A stretch of DNA of 34,589 nucleotides from positions 1 through 34,589 of the forward strand of contig JAHZKX010000070.1 in the NCBI GenBank assembly GCA_022600195.1. The letters are read 5' to 3'. The notes beneath the pieces were generated by a model, which worked only from the letters and a program-made list of their open reading frames with translations, had not been told where the DNA came from and searched no databases. Every line of letters starts with the position of its first letter. The first letter of the stretch is position 1. The position numbers and the translations under genes were made by a program. This document shows positions 8,453-16,049 of this stretch, piece after piece. The stretch is from Planctomycetota bacterium. GTDB lineage: Bacteria > Planctomycetota > Planctomycetia > Planctomycetales > Planctomycetaceae.

Positions 8453-9021
8453 AACTTTATAATCTGCTGATCGTTTAGCGGACTCAACAGTTTACAATCA
8501 GTACGCCAGAACTGATCGTCAAGCGGGGTAGCACGAACGACAGACACAGTCACATCCAGAGTTAATTTCACGAGCTGATCTTCTAAATGTAACGGCAACT
8601 CATCACGCAATTGGAATTGGGTTCGAGATGCAAATGAAATTCCATTCCGACTGACGTTGATTACATATCCCTTTTCTCTTAGCGGGTCCCTTTTAATGGA
8701 ATGATTTTGTCCCGCATTATCCAAGGCAAGGACGATCGCTTCACTGGCATGACGAGGAAATTCACGACGCTCGTATGAATTTTTTTCCTTCTGTTTCACG
8801 GGAGCCTCCGTTATTTGTTCCGATTTGTCGAGTACTTTCGAAAGAACTTGATTCCAGGAAGAGTCAAAACGACTTCTCTGAACTTTTAGCAATCGATCAG
8901 ATTTACGAAAACACTGACGGAATGAGATTGGTTCTACCGGTTTCGATTGAGATGAAGAAACCACTTTCGGAGAATCCTGTTTAGATTCAATTTTTTGCTC
9001 GGCATCCAGTAATATATTCAT
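8419..9021 (-). CDS. PilZ-domain protein (probable c-di-GMP receptor)
   Basis: This is a 200-residue cytoplasmic protein. Residues 1-80 are a polar, lysine- and glutamine-rich N-terminal region with no recognised domain. The PilZ domain occupies about 82-195. Both ligand motifs are present: the RxxxR motif as Arg86 to Arg90 (RREFPR) and the (D/N)xSxxG motif as Asn122-x-Ser124-x-x-Gly127 (NVSRNG). Cyclic-di-GMP binding is therefore expected. There is no membrane segment or output domain, so it probably acts by partner binding. It stands alone, convergent with the SDR gene. A second PilZ gene at the start of the window is broken by an IS. Confidence 0.85.
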   Translation of the reverse strand: MNILLDAEQKIESKQDSPKVVSSSQSKPVEPISFRQCFRKSDRLLKVQRSRFDSSWNQVLSKVLDKSEQITEAPVKQKEKNSYERREFPRHASEAIVLALDNAGQNHSIKRDPLREKGYVINVSRNGISFASRTQFQLRDELPLHLEDQLVKLTLDVTVSVVRATPLDDQFWRTDCKLLSPLNDQQIIKLKEHASSCYAG

Positions 9022-9556
9022 TTGCTTAAACCTGCTTAATCAATAAAACGCGATAAATCGTAGAGACACCAGCCACAAACAGCCGGCAATTTCATTTACT
9101 TAAATTTAGTTCACTAAAGCATTATGGTCAAAAAAGTTAGAGTCTTTATTCAAAAATAGATAAAACCACCGCTTCTCATTGCATGCAGTCAGAGTCGTTT
9201 TCAAAGAAGACGAGGTTACCATTCATAAAACCAGATTAATCGGCATGAATACCCAAACACATAAGGCTTTAAACAATAGACACTTACAACACTGAATCAC
9301 GAAAGGTTAAATTTTCATAGGATTTCAGGATTGTCTAATGAGCGCCTAGCTTGAGAAACAGGTAACAGGGAATTATACTGCCACGTTTCCAGTGACTCTT
9401 AAGAATCGAATGTATTTGGGTCGGTTCGATTATCAATAGAGGTTTCTATATTTAAGCCGGTTTGACAATCACTGTGAATTGAGTGAGTCTCATCAGCAGG
9501 CATACATCTGCTCTCCCGGTTTACCCTTCCCTTACAGGTAGCGAGACAATACAGAC
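9022..9556. other. long divergent intergenic region upstream of the fatty-acid cluster
   Basis: These 535 bases lie between the minus-strand PilZ gene and the first FabZ-like gene, with no supported coding frame. A spaced inverted repeat, AATCGAA (9404-9410) and TTCGATT (9425-9431), lies about 130-150 bases before the FabZ start and could be an operator. A TTGACA at 9462-9467 has no matching -10 box at normal spacing. Promoters for both directions must lie here. Confidence 0.45.
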
Positions 9557-10045
9557 ATGCGATTTTCGCTCGTCGATCAAATTTTGGAATTAGAGAAAGG
9601 CAAGTCGATCAAGGCGATCAAGAACCTTTCTCTGGCAGAAGAATACTTACAGGACCATTTCCCAGGTTTCGCTGTGATGCCGGGTGTATTAATGGTGGAA
9701 TCCATCGTGCAAGCTGGTGCCTGGCTGATGCGTTATACAAATGATTTTGAGTACAGCACCGTCCTGCTGAAACAAACAAAGGGTATTCGTTTTAATAGTT
9801 TTGTGACTCCGGGTAAACAACTCCAAGTCTCTTTGAACGTTCATAAGTGGGAAGAAAACCTGTGCACACTTAAGGTCACCAGTGAAGTTGAAGGTGAAAC
9901 AGCTGTCAGTGGTCGCATTGTATTGGAACAATTTAACTTGCGGGACAAAAACCCATCGATGGCGGAAAACGATGCCGAACGTATTAAAGATCTGCAGACA
10001 CAGTTTAAACAACTTTGGAAACCAAGCCAGCAAATGACTTCCTGA
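9557..10045 (+). CDS. fabZ: FabZ-like 3-hydroxyacyl-ACP dehydratase (first copy)
   Basis: This 162-residue single hot-dog-fold protein carries the dehydratase active-site block DHFPGFAVMPGVLMVESIVQ. His34 and Glu48 fit the FabZ catalytic His/Glu pair. FabZ removes water from 3-hydroxyacyl-ACP during fatty-acid elongation. Residues 135-162 form a charged C-terminal tail absent from minimal FabZ. It is first in a same-strand series FabZ-FabG-ACP-FabZ-FabF. A second FabZ-like protein of identical length with the same active-site positions is encoded at 11608-12096, so the two may act on different chain lengths or substrates. Confidence 0.85.
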   Translation: MRFSLVDQILELEKGKSIKAIKNLSLAEEYLQDHFPGFAVMPGVLMVESIVQAGAWLMRYTNDFEYSTVLLKQTKGIRFNSFVTPGKQLQVSLNVHKWEENLCTLKVTSEVEGETAVSGRIVLEQFNLRDKNPSMAENDAERIKDLQTQFKQLWKPSQQMTS

Positions 10046-10119
10046 ACTCTGATCCGTCTGCATAGTCTGTATCTTTTAAAGAAATCAAGATAAACTTAAA
10101 TAACTAGATTGGGAAAAGT

Positions 10120-10872
10120 ATGAAACTGGATGGAAAAATAGCGTTGGTAACCGGTGGTAGCCGCGGTATTGGAAAAGCCGCTGTGCAGGCCCTGGCCCGG
10201 GAAGGGGCAAAGGTTGCTTTTGTGTACCATTCCAGTGCGGAAGCAGCAGAGCAAATTGTGAAAGAGCTCGCAGAACAAAATTGTGAGGCGATTGCGATTC
10301 AAGCAGATGTCGCTGATAAAGCAGCAGCAGATGCGGTCGTCAATCAGGTCATTGAAAAGTGGGAAAAAATCGATATCTTGGTCAATAATGCAGGTATTAT
10401 TCGAGATGGCCTTCTGGCTACCATGTCATCAGAAGACTGGCAGGCTGTGATCGATACCAACCTGACCAGTGTATTTAACTTCTGCCAGGCGGTCACTCGT
10501 CCCATGATGTCAAAGCGGTACGGACGCATCATCAATATGTCGAGTGTGGCTGCTCACTTTGGAAACTCGGGACAATCCAACTATGCTGCCAGTAAAGGGG
10601 GAATTATTGGATTTACCCGCTGCTTGGCAACAGAACTGGCAAAACGAGGGATCACCGTTAATGCGGTTGCTCCCGGTTTTATTGAAACGGATATGACAGT
10701 CGACGTGCGGAACGCGGCCGGCGACCAAATCAAGAAACATATCCCCGCTCGACGCCTGGGTCTTCCGGATGACATTGCCAATGCGGTACTGTTTTTCGCT
10801 AGTAACGAGTCATCCTATGTAACCGGTCAAACACTGGCCGTCGACGGCGGACTCACTTTGGGTGGAATTTAA
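10120..10872 (+). CDS. fabG: 3-oxoacyl-ACP reductase FabG
   Basis: This 250-residue SDR closely fits FabG: TGGSRGIG at 11-18, NNAG at 89-92, catalytic Ser142, Tyr155 and Lys159 (YAASK), and the FabG-type segment PGFIETDMT followed by a C-terminal GQTLAVDGGLTLGG. No acidic residue follows the second strand (VYHSSA), consistent with NADPH use. FabG reduces 3-oxoacyl-ACP to the (R)-3-hydroxyacyl form in the cytoplasm. A GGGAAAAG ribosome-binding site lies just before the ATG. It sits 74 bases after the first FabZ-like gene and 195 before the acyl carrier protein. Confidence 0.92.
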   Translation: MKLDGKIALVTGGSRGIGKAAVQALAREGAKVAFVYHSSAEAAEQIVKELAEQNCEAIAIQADVADKAAADAVVNQVIEKWEKIDILVNNAGIIRDGLLATMSSEDWQAVIDTNLTSVFNFCQAVTRPMMSKRYGRIINMSSVAAHFGNSGQSNYAASKGGIIGFTRCLATELAKRGITVNAVAPGFIETDMTVDVRNAAGDQIKKHIPARRLGLPDDIANAVLFFASNESSYVTGQTLAVDGGLTLGGI

Positions 10873-11052
10873 TTCAGGTCAATCCGAAGCAGCTTGTTGC
10901 CGTTTTCGGAAGAAATATTTTGTGTTATTGGTATCACTCGAATTGGGTCAATTCAACTTATCGATAACGAAAACCGTCAAGACTATTCTTCTCGCCAAAT
11001 AGTTTTTTTATCAGGCTGGGTCGGCGAGACCAAGCGACCATCAGGTCGAACC

Positions 11053-11058
11053 AAGGAG
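11053..11058 (+). promoter_or_regulatory. strong Shine-Dalgarno of the acyl carrier protein
   Basis: AAGGAG lies nine bases before the ATG at 11068. It is the best ribosome-binding site in this cluster and suits a highly translated carrier protein. Confidence 0.7.
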
Positions 11059-11067
11059 TAATTACAG

Positions 11068-11454
11068 ATGCCAACTAGAGATGAAATTTTCGATTCCGTG
11101 CGTGAAACACTTGTGGATGCTCTGGGACTGGATGATGACGAAGTCGTGCCTGAGGCCACTCTCATGGGTGACCTCGGAGCAGAATCTATTGACTTTCTTG
11201 ACATCGCATTCCGTCTGGAAAAAGCATTCGATATCAAAATCCCCCGGGGTGAACTGTTCCCGGAGAATATTGCTTCTTCAGATTCTGGCTTTGTCAAAGA
11301 CGGTGTCTTTACTGAAACAGGCATTGCAGAACTACGTGAAAAGATGCCACACGCAAACCTGGATACATTTGTAGAAGATCCCAAAGTAGAAAAAATGCAG
11401 GATCTGTTTACTGTTGATATGCTGGTCAACTTCCTTGAAGCACGTCTTGCCTAA
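11068..11454 (+). CDS. acyl carrier protein, unusually long
   Basis: This acidic 128-residue protein has an ACP fold at both ends. Helix 1 is at about 4-20, the phosphopantetheine site is at GAESIDFLD with Ser40, and a final helix (LFTVDMLVNFLEARLA) is at 113-128. The usual DSL around the modified Ser is ESI here. Typical bacterial AcpP is about 78 residues; the extra ~50 residues (about 60-110, starting PRGELFPEN) lie between the helix after the Ser and the last helix. It carries growing acyl chains as thioesters for the neighbouring FabZ, FabG and FabF. The length and altered motif suggest a dedicated carrier rather than the housekeeping AcpP, which is an inference. Confidence 0.85.
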   Translation: MPTRDEIFDSVRETLVDALGLDDDEVVPEATLMGDLGAESIDFLDIAFRLEKAFDIKIPRGELFPENIASSDSGFVKDGVFTETGIAELREKMPHANLDTFVEDPKVEKMQDLFTVDMLVNFLEARLA

Positions 11455-11477
11455 TCGAAAAAAATGGGGCAAGCTGA

Positions 11478-11521
11478 CTAACGGGCACAGCTCGCGGTTG
11501 CGAGCTGTACGCCTCCGTTAG
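11478..11521 (+). promoter_or_regulatory. two-tier hairpin between the ACP and the second FabZ gene
   Basis: An outer 7-base stem, CTAACGG (11478-11484) with CCGTTAG (11515-11521), flanks an inner perfect 9-base stem, ACAGCTCGC (11487-11495) with GCGAGCTGT (11500-11508), with a GGTT loop. It starts 24 bases after the ACP stop. There is no T-run, so it may be a partial attenuator, a 3'-end stabiliser or an RNA-processing site rather than a full terminator. Confidence 0.65.
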
Positions 11522-11607
11522 AATTTCATTGATTTCAAAACAGCATTCAGTCACTGATTCGCTGAATTTACATGTGCTGCAACCCAGCAACTTAAAGGTT
11601 CATCAAA

Positions 11608-12096
11608 ATGCGATGGTTCTGGATAGATCGCTTTATTGAATTCGAACGTGGTGATTCTGCAAAAAGTGTGAAAAACGTCACACTTGCTGAAGAACATCTG
11701 CACGACCACTTTCCCGGTTTCCCAGTGATGCCCGGATCTCTGATGATCGAAGGTATGGCACAAACCGGAGGGATTCTACTGGGCGAAATCAATGATTTTG
11801 AACATATTGTGATTCTGGCCAAAGTACCACAGATGACCTTTCACAGCTGGGCTTGCCCGGGAGATCAACTGATTTATTCGGCTAAAATCACAAACGCAGG
11901 GGACGAAGGTGGTGCCGTTGACGTCACCGCCATGGTAGGAGATCGTCTGGTTGCAGAAGGCAGCATCATTTTTGTTCACCTCGACCAGAGTGATTCTGAA
12001 TTTGGCGCGATTGATCAGAAAAACTTTGTGTTTTCAATGAATCTGCTGGGAATTCTTGATGTCGGCAAAGCAGGAAACGGCCAAGATCAGGCCTGA
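11608..12096 (+). CDS. FabZ-like 3-hydroxyacyl-ACP dehydratase (second copy)
   Basis: This is a 162-residue hot-dog-fold protein with DHFPGFPVMPGSLMIEGMAQ; His34 and Glu48 are in the FabZ catalytic positions. It is the same length as the first FabZ-like protein but clearly diverged outside the active site (for example MRWFWIDRFIEFERG against MRFSLVDQILELEKG). Its tail after about residue 130 is unrelated to that of the first copy. The duplication within one cluster suggests distinct substrate ranges, or a heteromeric dehydratase. It lies between the ACP and FabF genes, in gaps that contain hairpins. Confidence 0.83.
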   Translation: MRWFWIDRFIEFERGDSAKSVKNVTLAEEHLHDHFPGFPVMPGSLMIEGMAQTGGILLGEINDFEHIVILAKVPQMTFHSWACPGDQLIYSAKITNAGDEGGAVDVTAMVGDRLVAEGSIIFVHLDQSDSEFGAIDQKNFVFSMNLLGILDVGKAGNGQDQA

Positions 12097-12106
12097 GTCA
12101 GCTATT

Positions 12107-12236
12107 TTTAGAACCTTGGTATGGAGGCCTTGATTCTAAATGGACTACAATAATAATTCCACTATATGAAAACCAGATAAAATATCTGGCAGCAAATCAC
12201 TTCAGGCTGGGTCTAACAATCTTGTGATTTGTCTGC
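12107..12236 (+). promoter_or_regulatory. structured leader upstream of fabF (three inverted repeats)
   Basis: The 179-base gap before fabF contains three elements. TTTAGAA (12107-12113) pairs with TTCTAAA (12134-12140). A tight palindrome CCAGATA-AAA-TATCTGG occupies 12173-12189. A 12-pair stem joins GCAGCAAATCAC (12189-12200) to GTGATTTG-t-CTGC (12224-12236) with a one-base bulge. The first may end the upstream message. The second could be an operator or a small hairpin, and the third could shape the fabF leader. None matches a riboswitch class I can name. Confidence 0.5.
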
Positions 12237-12275
12237 TGCAACAAAATTCAATTTATAAAACTAGAATTCGAAGCT

Positions 12276-13559
12276 ATGAACCGCCGCGTTGTCATTACAG
12301 GAATTGGCGCTATTACTCCCTTGGGAAAAACTGTGGAAGACACCTGGAAAGCACTCCAGGAGTCCCAATGCGGAGTTTCCAATATCACTCATTTTGACGC
12401 CTCAAATTTTCCAACTCGATTTGCTGCAGAAGTGCATGACTTCCATCTGGAAGACTATGTAGACAACGTGGATCGCTTTGAGCATTCCGGTCGCAACATT
12501 CGTTATGCTATCGGTGCAGCAACACAAGCAGTCAATGATTCTGGTATCCTGGATGATGATTTTGATCCTGCGACATTCGGTGTCTATCTGGGAGCTGGTG
12601 AAGGGCAACAGGATTTCTATAAGTTCATGAAGATCATCGCACAGGCGCAAAACGATGGTCAGGTTGATTTGGAAAAATTTACCAAAGTGGGACTGGAACA
12701 GCTCAATCCACTTTTCGAACTTGAGCAGGAACCCAATATGCCCGCGGGGCATCTGGCCAGCCTGTTCAATGCACAAGGACCGAATCTCAACTGTCTAACC
12801 GCTTGTGCCGCCTCCAGCCAGGCAATTGGTGAAGCTTCTGAACTTATTCGTCGGGGTGACGTAGACATCATGCTTTCTGGTGGTGCGCACAGTATGATTC
12901 ATCCTTTTGGTGTAACTGGCTTCAGCCTCCTGACAGCGCTTTCAACACACAATGATGATCCCGCTAAAGCATCGCGACCATTCGACCGAAACCGGGATGG
13001 ATTTGTGCTCGGCGAAGGTGCCGGTATGATGATTCTGGAAGATCTGGAACGAGCCCAAAAACGTGGTGCTCGTATTTATGGCGAACTGGTTGGATATGGT
13101 TCCAGCGCAGACGCTTATCGCGTTACCGACATTCACCCAGAAGGCCGTGGTGCCATCAAATGTATTAATATGGCCATGAGTCATGCGAATGCCAATCCCG
13201 AAGATATTCATTACATCAATGCACATGGAACAAGTACCGCGGTCAACGATAAAGTTGAGACCAGAGCCATCAAGGGCGCATTAGGCGAAACAGCATATAA
13301 AGTTCCGGTTTCCAGTATCAAAAGCATGATGGGGCACTTGATTGCCGCTGCGGGAAGCGTCGAAGCCATCACTTGTCTGATGGCCATTCGAGATAATGTC
13401 GTCCCTCCCACAATCAACTATGAAACCCCGGATCCGGATTGTGACCTGGATTACATTCCCAATGAAGCACGTCAAAAAGAAGTAACAACGACGCTTTCAA
13501 ACAGCTTTGGATTCGGCGGCCAGAACATCTCTTTGATCTTCTCAGAATTCAATGGCTAA
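12276..13559 (+). CDS. fabF: 3-oxoacyl-ACP synthase II (FabF-type ketosynthase)
   Basis: This 427-residue KAS I/II-type condensing enzyme has the full Cys-His-His triad: Cys177 (LTACAASSQ), His317 (NAHGTSTAVND) and His354 (MMGHLIAAAG). GFGGQN near the C-terminus is the usual glycine-rich loop. It condenses malonyl-ACP with acyl-ACP to elongate the chain. Length and motifs match FabF (about 410-430 residues). It closes the cluster. The cluster lacks FabH, FabD and an enoyl reductase here, so those functions must be encoded elsewhere. The ribosome-binding site before the ATG is weak, and the gene has its own structured leader. Confidence 0.92.
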   Translation: MNRRVVITGIGAITPLGKTVEDTWKALQESQCGVSNITHFDASNFPTRFAAEVHDFHLEDYVDNVDRFEHSGRNIRYAIGAATQAVNDSGILDDDFDPATFGVYLGAGEGQQDFYKFMKIIAQAQNDGQVDLEKFTKVGLEQLNPLFELEQEPNMPAGHLASLFNAQGPNLNCLTACAASSQAIGEASELIRRGDVDIMLSGGAHSMIHPFGVTGFSLLTALSTHNDDPAKASRPFDRNRDGFVLGEGAGMMILEDLERAQKRGARIYGELVGYGSSADAYRVTDIHPEGRGAIKCINMAMSHANANPEDIHYINAHGTSTAVNDKVETRAIKGALGETAYKVPVSSIKSMMGHLIAAAGSVEAITCLMAIRDNVVPPTINYETPDPDCDLDYIPNEARQKEVTTTLSNSFGFGGQNISLIFSEFNG

Positions 13560-13986
13560 ATCTTTTGTCTTAATCTGGTCACTTTCCAGTTAAGATAGAA
13601 TCATCAGTTCGCCCTGGTAAGAACTGCTTTCTCCGCGAAAGGGATCACAGCCGCTGATCAACTTTTCACATTTGCAAATCTTTTTGCGCGGGCTCCCTGT
13701 CCTGAAACAGGCTACTGCCTATTTGACAGCGGAATCTTCTTTTTATTGTAAAGAAACATTGCAGCGCAATTTTGAACTGCTAAATTATGTACCTGCCAGA
13801 CATAATTTAACCACTTCCCGTGTAACTACTTACAAAGAGACTTCCTTTTATATCGGGTAATGGTATCTGATTTGCTAATCTTCTCTTTGTTCTAAAGATA
13901 TTTGCATGATTTGAATTTTGGGCTAGTCTTAGCTTAAATTTCCGCGGATGTGTGGTTGGCTTCTGAATGAATTGGTGAAAGAAATC
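13560..13986. other. intergenic region between fabF and the receiver gene
   Basis: Apart from the hairpins after fabF nothing is recognised. A 62-codon open frame at 13672-13860 has no ribosome-binding site and no family resemblance, and I do not regard it as a gene. The receiver promoter must lie in the AT-rich part after about 13800. Confidence 0.4.
13568..13626 (+). terminator. candidate terminator after fabF
   Basis: Nine bases after the stop, TCTTAA-t-CTGG (13568-13578) pairs with CCAGTTAAGA (13586-13595) around a 7-base loop. A second small stem follows, CAGTTC (13605-13610) with GAACTG (13621-13626), then CTTTCTC. The pair of hairpins probably ends the fatty-acid transcript, although the T-run is short. 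Confidence 0.45.
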
Positions 13987-14406
13987 ATGGTGAATGCCAG
14001 GTCTCAGACCCCTTATCAATTACTGATTGCTGATGATGACGCCGGGTTTCGTAACGTACTCAAAGAGCTGTTCAATCCTTATTTCGAGCTGTTTGAAGCC
14101 GAATCTGGAGAAGAAGCCATTGAGCTTGTTGAGCAATTCCAGGTAGATCTCGTTTTGCTTGATATGCACATGGACGTTCTAACAGGCTTGGAAGCAGTCC
14201 GGATCATGAAGCAAATTAATGCCATTCTGCCCTGCATTCTCATTACCGCAGATGCAACCGATGAATTACGTCAGGATGCCAGCGCCGCTGATGCTTATGA
14301 AGTTCTGTCTAAGCCATTCAAACGACAAGAGTTAGTTTCTACAGTCTCTCACGCCTTGCTGGAAACGTACCAAGATCCGGATATCCCTTCCTGGCTGGGT
14401 AACTAG
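13987..14406 (+). CDS. stand-alone response regulator receiver protein
   Basis: This CheY-like receiver domain has no output domain. The preferred start is the ATG at 13987, giving 139 residues, because GTGAAAG precedes it; an upstream ATG at 13948 would add 13 residues but has no such site. In the 139-residue numbering, the acidic pocket is DDD at 16-18, the phosphoacceptor is Asp59 (LLDMHMD), the conserved Thr is at 87 (LITAD) and Lys109 is in LSKPF. All residues needed for phosphotransfer are present. A cognate kinase is not in the window. It may act as a single-domain regulator or in a phosphorelay. Confidence 0.85.
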   Translation: MVNARSQTPYQLLIADDDAGFRNVLKELFNPYFELFEAESGEEAIELVEQFQVDLVLLDMHMDVLTGLEAVRIMKQINAILPCILITADATDELRQDASAADAYEVLSKPFKRQELVSTVSHALLETYQDPDIPSWLGN

Positions 14407-14738
14407 TGTAGAGTCATTTTTGAATTTTGGGGTGATCGAGATCATGGGAGTGCGACAACAAAGCACGTAAACAACACTCCCAGCCCTCAATCCAAGCTTG
14501 ACCAGGCATTTGAACGACAGTTAACCAGTTCACATCACTCGCAATTTCGTTGTTTCAAAGAAACAGCAACTCTCGTTTCCGGGTACACTCCAGACATTTT
14601 TCTATGGAATCGACTTTTCATAAACTTCATAGTGAAGTACACTTCCAGTCGAAATATTAATCTCAACAGCATACCTGCATCCCGTGTCTTCATACGAATT
14701 ATCACAAATACAGGTCGTGCGGCGGAAAGGAGTCTGCC
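14407..14738. other. intergenic region upstream of the YhaO/YhaN-like pair
   Basis: These 332 bases have no supported gene. An 8-base perfect inverted repeat, TGGGAGTG (14445-14452) and CACTCCCA (14475-14482), can form a hairpin with a 22-base loop about 40 bases after the receiver stop, without a T-run. AAGGAG at 14727-14732 is the ribosome-binding site of the next gene. The promoter of the YhaO/YhaN-like operon is expected between these. Confidence 0.45.
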
Positions 14739-16049
14739 ATGCCATTTGTGCCAACCCGTTTTATCCACGCAAGTAACCTGCGCCTCGACCATCAACCTCA
14801 GGGAGTCGGTGCGGTTTCCAGAGAATCGCAAACCCATCTCGAAGACTGCACCTTGGAGACCTTCGATGGAATCATCCAAGCGTGCCTGGAATATGAAATT
14901 GATTTCCTGCTTTTGACGGGCAACAGTTTTATTGACGAAGACTACAGCATACGCGCCCGAATCGCACTGATTGATGGATTTCAGCATCTGGCGTCTAAAA
15001 ACATACAGGTCTTCGTGATTCCCGGAGAACACGATCCCTTAAGTGCCTGGGATTTACAATCCAACTGGCCAGATAACGTTACGTTTCTCTCGGCTCAGGA
15101 TTATGACAGACTCGATGTCATCCACAATGAAGAAACAGTGGCGACGCTTCAAATTCTGGATGCCTCTCACTACAAACTACATCAGCCTTTAAAATTGGAG
15201 AAACGCAATCAGCTGTTTAATCAGCATAACCAGCGTGTATTTTCGATAGGCTGTATTACAACCACTTCAACGACAGATCCGGTGAATCAGCCATCTGAGA
15301 CAAACTTAACTGTTCCGCCTGATTCGTCAGAAGAAACAAACGAAGTGCCCGTTGACTATCTTGCACTGTGTAAAGGAACTCAGCGACACACATTCGAAAT
15401 GCAGCCGGGAATTGCCCACCATCCAGGTGCAGGCCAGGGACTCAACTTCGATGAATGTAAAAGCAATGGTGTTACGTTAGTGACAATCAATCCGGAAGAA
15501 CAATGGGAACATCGTCCGTTAAACGTCGCCGTCGTTCGCTGGTTAGTGATCGATTTAACACTGAATCCGGAAACGCCTCGCAATCAGCTCAAACAACTGA
15601 TGGAAGAAGCCCTGCTCACTCGAACTCCGAAGAACCATGAAAAGTTATGGATGGTACGTTGGAAAATCAAAGGGTCTGGTGAGCTCTTCGAGACTCTGCG
15701 AAGCTTCAAAAAACAGGCTGTCTTAAGCACTGAATTGGCAAACGAAACCAAAGACCGTCTGCCGTTATTGCTTGAACAATCTTTTTATCTTCAAGAAACA
15801 GACGCACTTTCCAGCAAAGAACAGTCTGCCTTGATTCAACTCTATCAGCAACAACTTGAAGAATTTCAGACTAAAACAGAATCACCATTGAACCAGTTAC
15901 TCACACAATCTGCTCAGCTTGATCAAACCTGGCAGCGACGTCTCAGCGCGTTAACAGAACAAGTGAATGAGCAACATGTTTTCAACAAGGCTATCCAAAA
16001 CGGACATAGCTGGCTTAGCATATCGTCGGACGAGGAAGTTCACATATGA
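14739..16049 (+). CDS. YhaO/SbcD/Mre11-like protein with degenerate metallophosphoesterase site
   Basis: This 436-residue protein aligns along its length with the YhaO-type DNA-repair exonuclease family, but the metal ligands are changed. Motif I, normally H-x-x-D-L-H-L-D, reads HASNLRLD (Asn13 for Asp, Arg15 for His). Motif II, normally GD-x-F-D, reads GNSFID (Asn62 for Asp). Motif III, normally GNHD, reads GEHD (Glu97 for Asn, His98 kept). Motif V, normally DY-x-ALGHxH, reads DYLALCKGT (Lys212, Thr214). The following P-G-x-x-QG region is retained as PGAGQGLNFDE, and a capping-like C-terminal domain follows. Nuclease activity therefore looks lost. AAGGAG lies six bases before the ATG. The stop overlaps the next start by four bases (ATGA), so it is made together with the ATPase and may be a structural partner. 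Confidence 0.75.
   Translation: MPFVPTRFIHASNLRLDHQPQGVGAVSRESQTHLEDCTLETFDGIIQACLEYEIDFLLLTGNSFIDEDYSIRARIALIDGFQHLASKNIQVFVIPGEHDPLSAWDLQSNWPDNVTFLSAQDYDRLDVIHNEETVATLQILDASHYKLHQPLKLEKRNQLFNQHNQRVFSIGCITTTSTTDPVNQPSETNLTVPPDSSEETNEVPVDYLALCKGTQRHTFEMQPGIAHHPGAGQGLNFDECKSNGVTLVTINPEEQWEHRPLNVAVVRWLVIDLTLNPETPRNQLKQLMEEALLTRTPKNHEKLWMVRWKIKGSGELFETLRSFKKQAVLSTELANETKDRLPLLLEQSFYLQETDALSSKEQSALIQLYQQQLEEFQTKTESPLNQLLTQSAQLDQTWQRRLSALTEQVNEQHVFNKAIQNGHSWLSISSDEEVHI

Noticed and set aside
9462-9485. TTGACA as a -35 box upstream of the first FabZ gene
   Set aside because: No acceptable -10 hexamer occurs at 16-18 bases; the match may be chance.
13672-13860. A 62-codon plus-strand frame between fabF and the receiver gene
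   Set aside because: It has no ribosome-binding site, no family resemblance, and AT-rich non-coding character.
14445-14482. Hairpin TGGGAGTG/CACTCCCA as a definite terminator of the receiver gene
   Set aside because: The loop is long (22 bases) and no T-run follows, so it is only mentioned in the intergenic entry.
14535-15032. A 165-codon minus-strand frame opposite the YhaO-like gene start
   Set aside because: It overlaps a gene with a strong Shine-Dalgarno site and shows no recognisable domain.
14739-16049. The YhaO-like gene as a decaying pseudogene or sequencing artefact
   Set aside because: The frame is intact over 436 codons, the substitutions fall specifically on ligands at several separate motifs, and it is translationally coupled to an intact partner.
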